Assembly: GCF_002482975.1 (NCBI RefSeq)
Contig: NZ_DLHA01000003.1
Coordinates: 3,361-27,846, forward strand
From: Flavobacterium sp. UBA7680
GTDB lineage: Bacteria > Bacteroidota > Bacteroidia > Flavobacteriales > Flavobacteriaceae
Direction: 5' to 3'
DNA length: 24,486 nucleotides
The notes below the pieces were generated by a model, which saw only the letters and a list, made by a program, of their open reading frames with translations, was not told the origin of the DNA and made no database searches. The position numbers were made by a program, and so were the translations under genes. This document shows, one piece after another, positions 1 through 7,281 of this stretch. Position 1 is the first letter of the stretch. The number at the start of each line of letters is the position of its first letter.

Positions 1-156
1 AAAGTTACTGGTTCTGGAAAGATTAAAAGAAAGCATGCTTTTAAAAGTCACATCTTGACTAAAAAATCTAAAAAACGTAAATTAGCTTTGACACACTCAG
101 CGCTAGTTCACTCAACAGATATGAAAAGCATCAAACAACAATTAAGAATTATCTAA
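1..156 (+). CDS. rpmI: 50S ribosomal protein L35, 3' part
   Basis: The window opens inside this gene. Frame 1 gives 51 codons followed by TAA at 154-156, beginning KVTGSGKIKRKHAFKSH and ending KQQLRII. L35 is normally about 64-66 residues, so some 13-15 N-terminal residues lie outside the window. The very basic composition (runs such as KKSKKRK) and the conserved KHAFKSHILTKKS-type segment are typical of L35, a small protein of the large ribosomal subunit. It lies just upstream of rplT, as in the common infC-rpmI-rplT order; infC would be expected immediately outside the window. There is no terminator before rplT, so the two are probably co-transcribed. Confidence 0.95.
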   Translation, partial: KVTGSGKIKRKHAFKSHILTKKSKKRKLALTHSALVHSTDMKSIKQQLRII

Positions 157-257
157 TAATTCTTTAGGTTAAAAAATTATTTATATAACCTTGGAGTATG
201 GCTTTCAAGTTCCTTTGATTCAATTCAGGACGCCTGCTACAAAAACACATTAAAATT
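157..257 (+). other. rpmI-rplT spacer with possible leader structure
   Basis: The 101-base spacer is long for two genes of one ribosomal operon. A small hairpin can form from 166-171 (AGGTTA) and 186-191 (TAACCT). It is followed by a more mixed, G/C-containing stretch at about 192-240 that differs from the surrounding A/T-rich spacer DNA. In other phyla L20 represses its own operon by binding leader RNA. Whether this spacer does the same is inference only. Confidence 0.25.
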
Positions 258-602
258 ATGCCAAGATCGGTAAATTCAGTTGCTAAAAGAGCAAGAAGAA
301 AAAAAATAATGAAGCAAGCCAAAGGTTTCTTTGGTAGACGTAAAAACGTTTGGACAGTTGCTAAGAACGCGGTAGAGAAAGCAATGAGCTACGCTTACCG
401 TGACAGAAAACAGAATAAAAGAAATTTCCGTTCATTATGGATTCAACGTATTAACGCTGGAGCTAGATTAGAAGGAATGTCTTATTCTCAATTCATGGGG
501 AAAGTTAAAGCTAACGGAATCGAATTGAACCGTAAAGTTCTTGCAGATTTAGCTATGAACCACCCAGAAGCTTTCAAAGCAATACTTAATAAAGTAAAAT
601 AA
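258..602 (+). CDS. rplT: 50S ribosomal protein L20
   Basis: This 114-residue protein has the full length and pattern of L20: a basic N-terminal extension (MPRSVNSVAKRARRKKIMKQ), then the conserved GFFGRRKNVWTVAK and YAYRDRKQNKRNFRSLWI segments and a C-terminal globular part with INAGAR and MNHPEAF. L20 binds 23S rRNA early in assembly of the large subunit, and in several bacteria it also acts as a translational repressor of its operon. It follows rpmI after a 101-base spacer and is closed by a strong terminator at 645-677. Identity is secure; autoregulation here is not shown. Confidence 0.98.
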   Translation: MPRSVNSVAKRARRKKIMKQAKGFFGRRKNVWTVAKNAVEKAMSYAYRDRKQNKRNFRSLWIQRINAGARLEGMSYSQFMGKVKANGIELNRKVLADLAMNHPEAFKAILNKVK

Positions 603-644
603 ACGTTTTATAAACTCAATTTAGATTACTTACTTATCATAAAG

Positions 645-679
645 AAACCATTCGTTAATTCGGATGGTTTTTTGTTTTT
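645..679 (+). terminator. Rho-independent terminator after rplT
   Basis: A 10-bp stem (645-654 with 661-670, including one G-T pair) encloses a 6-base loop, TTAATT, and is followed by a T-rich tail (671-679). It ends the ribosomal protein operon. Confidence 0.85.
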
Positions 680-701
680 ACAATAATCTGCTTTACCTTT
701 A
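671..701 (+). promoter_or_regulatory. Possible promoter of the Crp/Fnr gene
   Basis: TTTG at 671-674 is followed after 19 bases by TACCTTTA at 694-701, one mismatch from the flavobacterial TAnnTTTG element. It lies about 25 bases before the start codon. The upstream box overlaps the T tail of the preceding terminator, so it may be coincidental. Confidence 0.4.
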
Positions 702-725
702 ATCCTCTCATAAAACAATTATAAA

Positions 726-1298
726 ATGTTTACGGCACTATTTGATCATATACAGAAATTTATACCTCTAGAGCCTTCAGAAATTGATATACTAGAAAAA
801 TGTCTTACTATTTCGAAAGTAAAAAAGAAAGAACATCTATTACAGGAAGGACAAGTTTGTAATACTTTATATTTTGTATTAAAAGGCTGTACCAGACAAT
901 ACATCATCAATTCAAAAGGTACAGAGCAAACTCTGCAGTTTGCTGTTGAAAATTGGTGGATAACTGATTATTTAAGTTATCACAACACTACTCCATCTCA
1001 CTTCTATATTCAGACAGTTGAAAACTGTGAATTAATAGCAATTGAAAAAAGCACTTTAGAGTCTCTGTTAATTGAAATTCCAAAGTTGGAAAGATACTTT
1101 AGAATTGTTTCTCAAAAATCATTTGGTGCGGCTCAAATGCGTATTAAATTTTTATTTACAATGTCTGCCGAAGAAAGATATCATCATTTTAATAATCAAA
1201 ATCCGGAGTTTGTGCAGCGTGTACCGCAATACATGCTTGCCTCCTATTTAGATTTTTCAGCAGAATTTATGAGTAAAATCAGGGCTGGAAAAGTATGA
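726..1298 (+). CDS. Crp/Fnr-family transcriptional regulator
   Basis: The 190-residue protein has an N-terminal cyclic-nucleotide-binding-like beta-barrel (about residues 10-120, with LLQEGQVCNTLYFVLKG resembling the cNMP-fold core). A long dimerisation helix (about 120-150) and a short C-terminal helix-turn-helix (about 165-187, VPQYMLASYLDFSAEFMSKIR) follow. This layout is common among Bacteroidota Crp/Fnr proteins, many of which do not conserve the cAMP-contact residues of E. coli Crp. No iron-sulfur cysteine cluster typical of Fnr is visible, so the ligand is unknown. The gene lies 79 bases before an AhpD-like gene on the same strand, suggesting that it controls or is co-regulated with that peroxidase-type protein. 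The family is secure; effector and targets are inference. Confidence 0.85.
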   Translation: MFTALFDHIQKFIPLEPSEIDILEKCLTISKVKKKEHLLQEGQVCNTLYFVLKGCTRQYIINSKGTEQTLQFAVENWWITDYLSYHNTTPSHFYIQTVENCELIAIEKSTLESLLIEIPKLERYFRIVSQKSFGAAQMRIKFLFTMSAEERYHHFNNQNPEFVQRVPQYMLASYLDFSAEFMSKIRAGKV

Positions 1299-1377
1299 TT
1301 TCAATTTCTTGAAGTAGTTCAAGTTTTTAAAAGAATACATTACTGACCTTTGTAATGAACTTTTAAAACACTTAAAA

Positions 1378-1812
1378 ATGAAATCAAGAATTCTTATCCC
1401 AGAAGCTGCCCCACAAGCTTATCAGGCTTTAATTAACTTAGAAAAATATATTTCTACTACTTCATTAACTCCAGTCCATAAAGAATTAATTAAAATACGC
1501 GCCTCTCAAATTAATGGTTGTGCATATTGTATTAACATGCACACTGCTGATGCAAGAAAACATGGTATTTCTGAACAAAGAATATACTTAACAAGTGCAT
1601 GGCGTGAAGCTGATGTTTATACTGAAGAAGAAAAAGCTATTTTAGCTTTAACAGAGCAGGTAACTTTAATTAACAATCATGTTACTGACGAAGTTTATCA
1701 AAATGCAGCAAACTTATTTGATGAAAAATATTTAGCAGAAATTATCCTTGCAATCATTACAATTAACTCTTGGAACAGATTGGCAATTACAACAGGATTA
1801 AGAGCTGTGTAA
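1378..1812 (+). CDS. AhpD-like carboxymuconolactone decarboxylase-family protein
   Basis: The 144-residue protein belongs to the CMD/AhpD fold. The diagnostic motif is GCAYCINMHTADARKHG, with the redox cysteines C48 and C51 and the proton-relay histidine H55. Members of this group are alkylhydroperoxidase-type oxidoreductases that reduce peroxides or partner peroxiredoxins through the CxxC pair. True carboxymuconolactone decarboxylases lack this CxxC arrangement, so a redox role is more likely than decarboxylation. The length fits the single-domain AhpD-like class. It follows the Crp/Fnr-type regulator on the same strand, which together suggests a small oxidative-stress or redox-response module. 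Substrate is not known from the sequence. Confidence 0.88.
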   Translation: MKSRILIPEAAPQAYQALINLEKYISTTSLTPVHKELIKIRASQINGCAYCINMHTADARKHGISEQRIYLTSAWREADVYTEEEKAILALTEQVTLINNHVTDEVYQNAANLFDEKYLAEIILAIITINSWNRLAITTGLRAV

Positions 1813-1852
1813 TTCTTTATAAGGATAAATTTTACAACATTTTTAAAATTCT

Positions 1853-1879
1853 AACCCCTCCCACCAGAGGGTTTCTTTG
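1853..1879 (+). terminator. Possible terminator after the AhpD-like gene
   Basis: The C-rich arm 1853-1860 can pair with GAGGGTT at 1867-1873 with one bulged C, followed by TTCTTTG. The stem is imperfect and the T tail interrupted, so this is a weak call. Confidence 0.4.
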
Positions 1880-2156
1880 TATTTACCTGTAAATGAGACT
1901 CAGTTAAATAAAAATTCAATCATTTTACAAAAACAGGTATTTATACTCTTTCATAGGAATTTAGGTTTTCTATTTTTGATTTATGATTTCAAAATACACT
2001 ACAATAAATTCATACTCTATGACAGTTTCTTTTGTCTTTTTTGCATGCCAGAAGGAGTATTACCAATATTCTAATTTAAAAAACTCACAACTAAAATATA
2101 TAACAAGTATAGATCTTCATCGGATTTTTCATTAGTTGTTTATAAGTATGGTGAAA

Positions 2157-2170
2157 TACGGAAATCCGTA
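2157..2170. repeat. Short inverted repeat upstream of the response regulator
   Basis: TACGGA and TCCGTA form a perfect 6-bp inverted repeat with a 2-base centre. It is one of the few G/C-containing spots in this stretch, 71 bases before the start codon of the response regulator at 2242. It could be an operator for a dimeric regulator. That is inference from position and symmetry only. Confidence 0.3.
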
Positions 2171-2241
2171 CGAATACAATAACTAAGAGGATTAATTTTG
2201 AAAAAACAATAGGTTTCAATTTACTATAAAATAAAATTTGT

Positions 2242-2910
2242 ATGTTCAAAAAGGTTTTAATTGCAGAGGACATAGACAGTATTAGTGCAACGATTATAAA
2301 AGTTCTTGAAGAATTAGAAATTCCTGTAATTCACCATGTAAAATATTATGATGATGGTTTATTAAAAATAAGAAAGAGCCTTCTTGACAATGAACCGTAT
2401 GATTTGTTAATTACCGATTTATCTTTTAAAATAGACCATCGAAATACTAACATTTTGAATGGTGAAGAGCTTATTAATTCTGTAAATAAGATACAGCCTC
2501 AATTAAAGAAGATTGTATTTTCATCAGAAGATAAATCATATAGAATAAAAAAGCTTTTTAATGAATTAAAGATTACTGCTTATGTTTCTAAGGGGAGAAA
2601 CAGTATTGAGGAGTTAAAAATTGCTATGCAAAAGGCTTTTAAAAATGAAGAGAAAATACTTTCTTCAGATTTAAGCTTTAGTTTTAATGACAAATCTTTA
2701 ATTGAAATTGAATCTTATGATATTTCTATTTTAACTCTTATGGCAAGAGGTTATATTTTGGGGAGTATTTCAAATGAATTTAAGGCTAAATCGATAACTC
2801 CAAACGGAACCAGCAGTATTGAGAAACGAATTAATAAATTAAAGATATATTTTAAAGCTAATAACAATGTGCACTTAATTGCTATAGCCAAAGATTTCGG
2901 CTTAATTTAA
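2242..2910 (+). CDS. Response regulator with atypical LuxR-like output domain
   Basis: Residues 1-125 form a receiver domain: acidic pair E9/D10, phosphoacceptor D59 (LLITDLSF), S94 in VFSSED, and K117 in YVSKGRN. Together these are the full active-site set. The C-terminal 65 residues (about 155-222) look like a helix-turn-helix of LuxR/NarL kind (ISILTLMARGYILGSISNEF, then SSIEKRINKLKIYF) but lack the usual LTxRExEVL opening and TVxxHxxNIxxKL recognition sequence. The likely role is a transcription regulator answering a sensor kinase. No kinase gene is adjacent, so the partner is elsewhere. A small membrane-protein gene follows 14 bases downstream and is probably co-transcribed. Start chosen at the MFKKVLIAED methionine, which begins the first receiver strand. 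Confidence 0.8.
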   Translation: MFKKVLIAEDIDSISATIIKVLEELEIPVIHHVKYYDDGLLKIRKSLLDNEPYDLLITDLSFKIDHRNTNILNGEELINSVNKIQPQLKKIVFSSEDKSYRIKKLFNELKITAYVSKGRNSIEELKIAMQKAFKNEEKILSSDLSFSFNDKSLIEIESYDISILTLMARGYILGSISNEFKAKSITPNGTSSIEKRINKLKIYFKANNNVHLIAIAKDFGLI

Positions 2911-2924
2911 ATTCTATTAAACTT

Positions 2925-3155
2925 ATGAAACCTAAATATAAATTTAATCTGGTATCGAAGATCAACACAGCCAGCAATAAAATTGTCCTAAAAACAATAC
3001 TGCTTTGTCTTTTCTTGTCCATATGTTTTGCTTATGTTTCTGAAAAAACCGGCTGGTTAGAAATAGACTGGAAGATTATTTTTATTCCTGCGCTTCTTGT
3101 GCTGCAAATAATAATTATTGGAAAAGCTTTACAAAATAGGTATAAAAAGCTGTAA
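2925..3155 (+). CDS. Small two-span membrane protein, unknown function
   Basis: This 76-residue protein has two hydrophobic segments, about residues 23-41 (VLKTILLCLFLSICFAYV) and 51-68 (IIFIPALLVLQIIIIGKAL), separated by a short polar loop containing EKTGWLEIDWK. The basic N-terminus and C-terminus (NRYKKL) suggest that both ends lie in the cytoplasm. I do not recognise a family. The gene begins 14 bases after the response regulator and probably shares its transcript. The regulator might control this protein or be tied to it functionally, but the sequence does not show how. Confidence 0.6.
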   Translation: MKPKYKFNLVSKINTASNKIVLKTILLCLFLSICFAYVSEKTGWLEIDWKIIFIPALLVLQIIIIGKALQNRYKKL

Positions 3156-3159
3156 AGAT

Positions 3160-3192
3160 TTTGATATTAAAATATCGAAATGCTTATATTTG
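3160..3192 (+). promoter_or_regulatory. Promoter of the secreted nuclease gene
   Basis: TTTG at 3160-3163, a 21-base spacer, and TATATTTG at 3185-3192 match the flavobacterial TTG / TAnnTTTG promoter form. The start codon at 3208 is only 15 bases further, giving a very short leader. A GATATT-AA-AATATC inverted repeat (3163-3176) lies inside the spacer and could bind a regulator. Confidence 0.6.
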
Positions 3193-3207
3193 ATTTTTTA
3201 AAGCCTT

Positions 3208-4014
3208 ATGAAAATTCTTATAAATTACGTTCTCTTACTATTCATTTCTTTTCAATCTTTTGCGCAGACTAAGATTATTTCCTGGAATTTGGAAAACTTT
3301 GGAAAATCTAAATCACAATCTACCTTAAATTTTATAGCTAATACGGTACGCGATTATGACATTGTTGCTGTCCAGGAAGTTGTTGCCGGATATGGCGGTT
3401 CGCAAAGTGTTGCGAAACTTGCTACACTACTAAATGAAAAAGGGGCAAAATGGGATTATATTGTTAGTGATCCTACAAGTGGAAGCAGTTATAAAAAAGA
3501 GCGCTATGCTTTTCTTTGGAAAACAAATAAAGCCAAATTAAAAGGAGAGCCATGGCTTGAAAAAAAGTACAATTTAGAAATTGATCGCGAACCTTATTTT
3601 GCAACTTTTGAGGTAAACAGAAAAATATTTACTCTGGTCAATTTTCATGCAATCACAAAAAGCAAACAGCCGGAAACTGAAATTAAATATTTTAAATTTC
3701 TGCCTCAGCAATATCCCGAACTTAATTTAGTATTTACTGGCGATTTTAATTGTCCGGAATCCCATACTGTTTTTAATCCGTTAAAGAAAATGGGATATAC
3801 TTCAATGCTGCAGAAGCAAAAAACTACTTTAAAACAAAAATGTAATGGAGAGGTTTGTCTTGCTTCTGAATTTGACAATACTTTTTATAATCCAAATAGA
3901 TTAAATCACATTGATTCTGGTGTAATTTTATTCTATAAAAAATTCAATACGCTCCAGGATGCCCGAAAAATATCCGATCATATTCCTATTTGGCTTGAAT
4001 TTTCGCTGAATTAA
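3208..4014 (+). CDS. Secreted endonuclease/exonuclease/phosphatase-family protein (DNase I fold)
   Basis: The 268-residue protein starts with a cleavable signal peptide (MKILINYVLLLFISFQSFAQ, cut probably after Ala19). The mature part carries the EEP/DNase I signature in order: N27 and N30 in ISWNLENFG, the metal ligand E57 in AVQEV, catalytic H147 in VNFHA, D179/N181 in TGDFN, and D257/H258 in ISDHIP. All key residues are present, so it is probably an active metal-dependent phosphodiesterase acting in the periplasm or outside the cell, most likely on DNA. Two cysteines at 212 and 217 could form a small disulfide. It has its own promoter and ends one base before a convergent gene. It may serve nutrient scavenging or clearance of extracellular DNA, which is inference. 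Confidence 0.88.
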   Translation: MKILINYVLLLFISFQSFAQTKIISWNLENFGKSKSQSTLNFIANTVRDYDIVAVQEVVAGYGGSQSVAKLATLLNEKGAKWDYIVSDPTSGSSYKKERYAFLWKTNKAKLKGEPWLEKKYNLEIDREPYFATFEVNRKIFTLVNFHAITKSKQPETEIKYFKFLPQQYPELNLVFTGDFNCPESHTVFNPLKKMGYTSMLQKQKTTLKQKCNGEVCLASEFDNTFYNPNRLNHIDSGVILFYKKFNTLQDARKISDHIPIWLEFSLN

Positions 4015-4015
4015 A

Positions 4016-5278
4016 TTATGTTTTGAGCTTTTTCTTTTTTGCTGCAGGGAATAAAACGTTATTTAAGATCAAGCGGTAACCCGGAGAATTAGGATGCAAA
4101 TCTAAAACAGTTGGCGGATCTCCAACCTGATGTTGAAAATCTTCAGGATCGTGGCCTCCAAAAAAGGTAAACATTCCTTTGCCTTTTTCTCCGTGAATGT
4201 ATCTTGCTTCACCATTTAGTTCGCAAGTTCCCATTACTAATACATTTGATTTTACTAATGTTTCATTAAAAGAAGTTGTCTGTCCCATAAATCCTTTTAC
4301 TAATTGAGTATGATTTTGGCATAGCATACTTGGAATTGGATCCCATTTTGCAGAAAATTCCATTAAAGTAAAGTAATCTTTTTCCATTGGAACTCTTCTT
4401 TTACCAGTCATATCAATATCTGAAAACTCATAAACTTCTGGTCTTCGCTCTAAAATAAAGTCTTTGAACGCGAAAGAATTTGCATAATTTAATTTTGACT
4501 GATAATTAGATTCACTTGGATCCCCATCAAACATGGTTTCGCAAATATCAACACCATCTGCCGCAAGTGCAATATCAAAACTGTCAGTTGCTGAACACAT
4601 GGCAAACATAAAACCGCCGCCAATAACAAAATCTCTTATCTTTTTTGCTACAGCACCTTTTTCCTGAGAAACTTTAGAATAACCCAATTTAGTAGCTAAA
4701 GCTTCAGCATCTTTTTTCTGTTCAATATACCAAGGTGTATTTTTATAAGCGGCATAAAATTTTCCATATTGTCCGGTAAAGTCTTCATGATGTAAGTGCA
4801 GCCAATCATACAGTAATAATTGGTCACTTAAAACTTCTTCATCATATATTGGTGTAAATGGAATTTCGGCATAAGTCAATACTAATGTTACTGCATCGTC
4901 CCAAGGCTGTTTTCCTTTTGGAGTGTAGACGGCAATTTTTGGCGCTTTTTCAAGAACAACCGATTCCATATTTTGCGATGGACTCGAAATATCATTTAAA
5001 ATGGAGGCTTCTTCACTATCAGAAAGTATCTCAAAGCTAACTCCTCGAATTTTACATTCTTTACGAATTTCATCAGCATCCGGTAATAAAAATGAACCTC
5101 CACGATAATTAAGTAACCAACTGGCTTTGTAATCTCTGCTCAAACACCAATATGTAATTCCGTAAGCTTTTAAGTGATTTTGCTGCGTTGTTTCATCCAT
5201 CGGAAGTAAAATAAACGAAGCTTTTGCTGTAAGGGAAAGCAATAAAATGAAAATATAAACTAAACTTTTTTTCATCAA
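4016..5278 (-). CDS. Secreted protein of a family often labelled asparagine synthetase B
   Basis: The 420-residue protein begins with a signal peptide (MMKKSLVYIFILLLSLTAKA) ahead of SFILLPMDETTQQNHLKAYG. It resembles, from memory, a Bacteroidota family commonly named asparagine synthetase B. Neither an N-terminal catalytic Cys2 nor the SGGxDS pyrophosphatase loop of AsnB is present, and export would make asparagine synthesis from ATP implausible. The middle part (about 205-240, IRDFVIGGGFMFAMCSATDSFDIAL) looks like the nucleophile elbow of class I glutamine-amidotransferase-like folds, and WxxxP and GGHDPEDFQH segments follow towards the C-terminus. It is best described as a periplasmic or secreted protein with an amidotransferase-like fold and unknown function. 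Start could be either of the two leading methionines. The gene ends one base from the convergent nuclease gene with no terminator between them. Confidence 0.7.
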   Translation of the reverse strand: MMKKSLVYIFILLLSLTAKASFILLPMDETTQQNHLKAYGITYWCLSRDYKASWLLNYRGGSFLLPDADEIRKECKIRGVSFEILSDSEEASILNDISSPSQNMESVVLEKAPKIAVYTPKGKQPWDDAVTLVLTYAEIPFTPIYDEEVLSDQLLLYDWLHLHHEDFTGQYGKFYAAYKNTPWYIEQKKDAEALATKLGYSKVSQEKGAVAKKIRDFVIGGGFMFAMCSATDSFDIALAADGVDICETMFDGDPSESNYQSKLNYANSFAFKDFILERRPEVYEFSDIDMTGKRRVPMEKDYFTLMEFSAKWDPIPSMLCQNHTQLVKGFMGQTTSFNETLVKSNVLVMGTCELNGEARYIHGEKGKGMFTFFGGHDPEDFQHQVGDPPTVLDLHPNSPGYRLILNNVLFPAAKKKKLKT

Positions 5279-5291
5279 AAAATATTTTAAG

Positions 5292-5323
5292 TAAAGATAT
5301 AAAGGAAGCTTATAAAATCACAA
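5292..5323 (-). promoter_or_regulatory. Possible promoter of the 4016-5278 gene
   Basis: Read on the minus strand, TTG (5323-5321), a 21-base spacer and TATCTTTA (5299-5292) fit the flavobacterial promoter form with one mismatch. The element is about 14 bases before the start codon. Confidence 0.45.
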
Positions 5324-5443
5324 TAGAAGACTAGTTTTATAATAGTACAAAACTGTTAATTAACAAGAATACAAAAAAGTTCAAAGATTGAAATTTTGTA
5401 AAAAACAGGTAAAAATACGTAAACTATGACAACTTTTTCTGCC

Positions 5444-5451
5444 TAAATTTG
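5444..5451 (+). promoter_or_regulatory. Promoter -7-type box before the 40-residue ORF
   Basis: TAAATTTG at 5444-5451 is an exact TAnnTTTG match on the plus strand, 43 bases before the small ORF at 5495. No clear TTG box sits 19-23 bases upstream, so it is only half supported. Confidence 0.35.
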
Positions 5452-5494
5452 GAATCTTAAAATCGACCAAATTAATCGATTAAAAATCAAACCA

Positions 5495-5617
5495 ATGAAT
5501 TACAACCAAAATAATCAACCAAAAGAATTTAGCATAATGCAAAAAATAGGTATTTGTGTACTCGTTTTTACAATAATCGTTTATTATGTTTTATCTATTC
5601 AATTTTTAACAAGCTAA
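5495..5617 (+). CDS. Small single-span membrane protein (40 residues)
   Basis: A 40-codon frame starts MNYNQNNQPKEFSIMQKIGI and ends with TAA at 5615-5617. An Asn/Gln-rich polar head of about 17 residues is followed by one hydrophobic span (about residues 18-38, with GICVLVFTIIVYYVLSI) and a four-residue tail. The layout (soluble head, one membrane helix, near-immediate stop) and the exact promoter-like TAAATTTG box 43 bases upstream argue for a real small protein rather than chance. It ends two bases before the convergent response regulator gene. I do not recognise the sequence. It could be an internal-membrane micropeptide or noise. Conservation of the frame in related genomes would decide. 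Confidence 0.45.
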   Translation: MNYNQNNQPKEFSIMQKIGICVLVFTIIVYYVLSIQFLTS

Positions 5618-5619
5618 AA

Positions 5620-6285
5620 TTACAATGTCAAAACTGCAATTTCATTTTGAATAGCATAAACAACCAAACCGGCAATATTTCGTGATTCTGTTTTTAGCAA
5701 TAAATTATTACGATGTCCTTCTACCGTTCGCGGGCTTAAAAAAAGATGTTCTGCTATCTCTGTAGTTGTTTTTTGCTGGCAGATAAGCTGCAAAATTTCT
5801 ATTTCGCGTGGAGAAAGAAAACTTGTTTCAAGGTTTCCTTTTGAGTTTTTAGAAGATACGATAGTTTCCTGAATCGTTTTTAATACATTTTCATTGTAAA
5901 AAAAACCTTTTCTGTTAACTTCATTAATCGTTTTGATTAGATCTTTTGGAGTTGTATTCTTAATGAGATATGCTACTGCTCCAACCTGAATCATATTTGC
6001 AATAAATGATTTTGAATCATAACTGGTCAGGGCTATAATTTTAATGTCGGGAAAAGATTTTCGAATAATTTTTGTTGCTTCGACGCCATTTAAAACCGGC
6101 ATTTTCAAATCCATGATAATAATATCTGGCTTGACATCATTATTCTGTAATTTGTTAACCAGCTCTTCACCGTTGGAAGCTTCAAAAATAATTTCAATAT
6201 TGTCTTCTCTTTGCAATAAAAAAGCTATTCCTTTCCGAAACAATACTTCGTCATCGACTAAGGCGATTTTAATTACGGCATTCAT
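5620..6285 (-). CDS. NarL/LuxR-type response regulator
   Basis: The 221-residue protein has a complete receiver domain (D11/D12 in ALVDDE, phosphoacceptor D59 in IIMDLKMP, T87 in IALTSYD, K109 in YLIKN). The C-terminal LuxR-type helix-turn-helix (about 155-215) has the expected SPREIEILQLICQ opening and the recognition segment SPRTVEGHRNNLL. It is a DNA-binding transcription regulator activated by phosphorylation. The cognate kinase is the gene just upstream on the same strand (6397-7185), 111 bases away. The lipoprotein array lies immediately beyond the kinase in the same orientation, which makes that array a candidate target or input. Start chosen at MNAVIKIALVDDE, the first receiver strand. 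Confidence 0.92.
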   Translation of the reverse strand: MNAVIKIALVDDEVLFRKGIAFLLQREDNIEIIFEASNGEELVNKLQNNDVKPDIIIMDLKMPVLNGVEATKIIRKSFPDIKIIALTSYDSKSFIANMIQVGAVAYLIKNTTPKDLIKTINEVNRKGFFYNENVLKTIQETIVSSKNSKGNLETSFLSPREIEILQLICQQKTTTEIAEHLFLSPRTVEGHRNNLLLKTESRNIAGLVVYAIQNEIAVLTL

Positions 6286-6396
6286 TTTGTTTGTTTTTGG
6301 TCATTTGGTTTCCCGAAATTACAAAATATGAATTAATAATAGCTACAGAACCCTATTTTATTGATGCTAAAGGGCGATTATTTACTAAAATTTAAA

Positions 6397-7185
6397 TTAA
6401 AAGGTAAAAATCACAGCAATACCTTTATTTATTTCTGAATCTATTTTTATAGTTCCGTTTAAAAAGGAAATTCTACTGTCAATATTTTTCATTCCAAGTC
6501 CTTTTTGATTTTCGCTGTTTTTGCTGTCAAAACCAATTCCGTTATCTTCATAATAACAAGTATTTGTTCCATTATTATCTTTAAACGCAATCCAAATTTC
6601 TGTTGCTTTACCATGACGGAGCGAATTATTCATTAATTCCTGCAAAATTCTAAAAATGTGCAAATGACGATCGATATTATCATCAAAGTCAATTTCATTT
6701 TTATAATACGTTTTAACTGATTTACTGCTTTCAAATTCTTCGCATAATTCTTCAACACCGGCATTTAATCCAAATTTTTCAAAAACTGGCGGCAATAAAT
6801 TGTGAGCAATTTTTCTGGAGTTTTCCAAAGCCTTTGCTGTCAGGTTAATAATATTATCTGTAATCTCAATGGTTTCTGCTTCGGTTAAATTAGGCGCAGA
6901 AAGTAAATGCGTATTTAAGGAAACAATATTAAGTTTTGAACTTATATCATCGTGCAAGTCTTGCGCAATACGTTTACGCTCTTCTTCTTGTGTAATTATA
7001 ATGGCGTGAAGCTGTTCTTTTTGATATTGCAATACCAAGTCTTTTTTCTCCAATTCTTTTTGAATTATTTTTTTTCTGGAGAAATAGAAAAATATTATCA
7101 ATACAACTGCAACGATTATAAAGAAAAGTGAGATATATAATATAATGGCAACAAGTTCTTTTTCAGGGATTGAATGGGTATTCAT
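6397..7185 (-). CDS. Membrane-anchored histidine kinase (HisKA_3 type)
   Basis: The 262-residue protein has one membrane span (about residues 10-35) with almost no periplasmic part. A coiled segment follows (about 38-65, rich in Lys/Glu), then the HisKA_3 dimerisation/phosphoacceptor box with EEERKRIAQDLHDDISSKL, phosphorylated at H78. A HATPase_c domain comes next (N box with N186/N187 in ELMNNSLRHG, G1 box DNGIGFD, G2 KGLGMKNI). With no sensor domain outside, it probably senses within the membrane or through a partner protein, as small NarL-partner kinases do. It is upstream of its regulator (5620-6285) and 158 bases downstream of the lipoprotein array, with a terminator and a TATATTTG box between, so it can be transcribed separately from that array. 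Confidence 0.92.
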   Translation of the reverse strand: MNTHSIPEKELVAIILYISLFFIIVAVVLIIFFYFSRKKIIQKELEKKDLVLQYQKEQLHAIIITQEEERKRIAQDLHDDISSKLNIVSLNTHLLSAPNLTEAETIEITDNIINLTAKALENSRKIAHNLLPPVFEKFGLNAGVEELCEEFESSKSVKTYYKNEIDFDDNIDRHLHIFRILQELMNNSLRHGKATEIWIAFKDNNGTNTCYYEDNGIGFDSKNSENQKGLGMKNIDSRISFLNGTIKIDSEINKGIAVIFTF

Positions 7186-7226
7186 ATCTTATTAGGTTTA
7201 CAAAAAATGCTTATTGAAGTTGAAAT

Positions 7227-7234
7227 CAAATATA
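7227..7234 (-). promoter_or_regulatory. Promoter -7-type box of the histidine kinase gene
   Basis: Minus strand TATATTTG (plus-strand CAAATATA at 7227-7234) is an exact match to the flavobacterial element, about 41 bases before the kinase start. No clear TTG box is found at the usual distance. Confidence 0.45.
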
Positions 7235-7281
7235 TCTTATTTAATTTGAATGTGATTATTTCTTGAAAATAATTATTAAAT

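Larger units (their letters stand above)
1813..2241 (+). other. 429-bp A/T-rich non-coding stretch
   Basis: This stretch has no convincing gene. It starts with an imperfect hairpin that may terminate the AhpD-like gene (1853-1874). It also holds two short inverted repeats: ATTTAC-CT-GTAAAT at 1881-1894 and TACGGA-AA-TCCGTA at 2157-2170, the latter about 70 bases before the response regulator. A 65-codon open frame at 1877-2074 has no recognisable domain or start context and is not called. The rest is A/T-rich without visible structure. Confidence 0.6.

Noticed and set aside
1877..2074. 65-codon open frame in the non-coding stretch
   Set aside because: It begins within the T-rich tail after a hairpin, has no domain, no start context and a composition explained by A/T-rich spacer DNA.
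4016..5278. Functional asparagine synthetase
   Set aside because: No catalytic Cys2, no SGGxDS loop, and a signal peptide directs it out of the cytosol.
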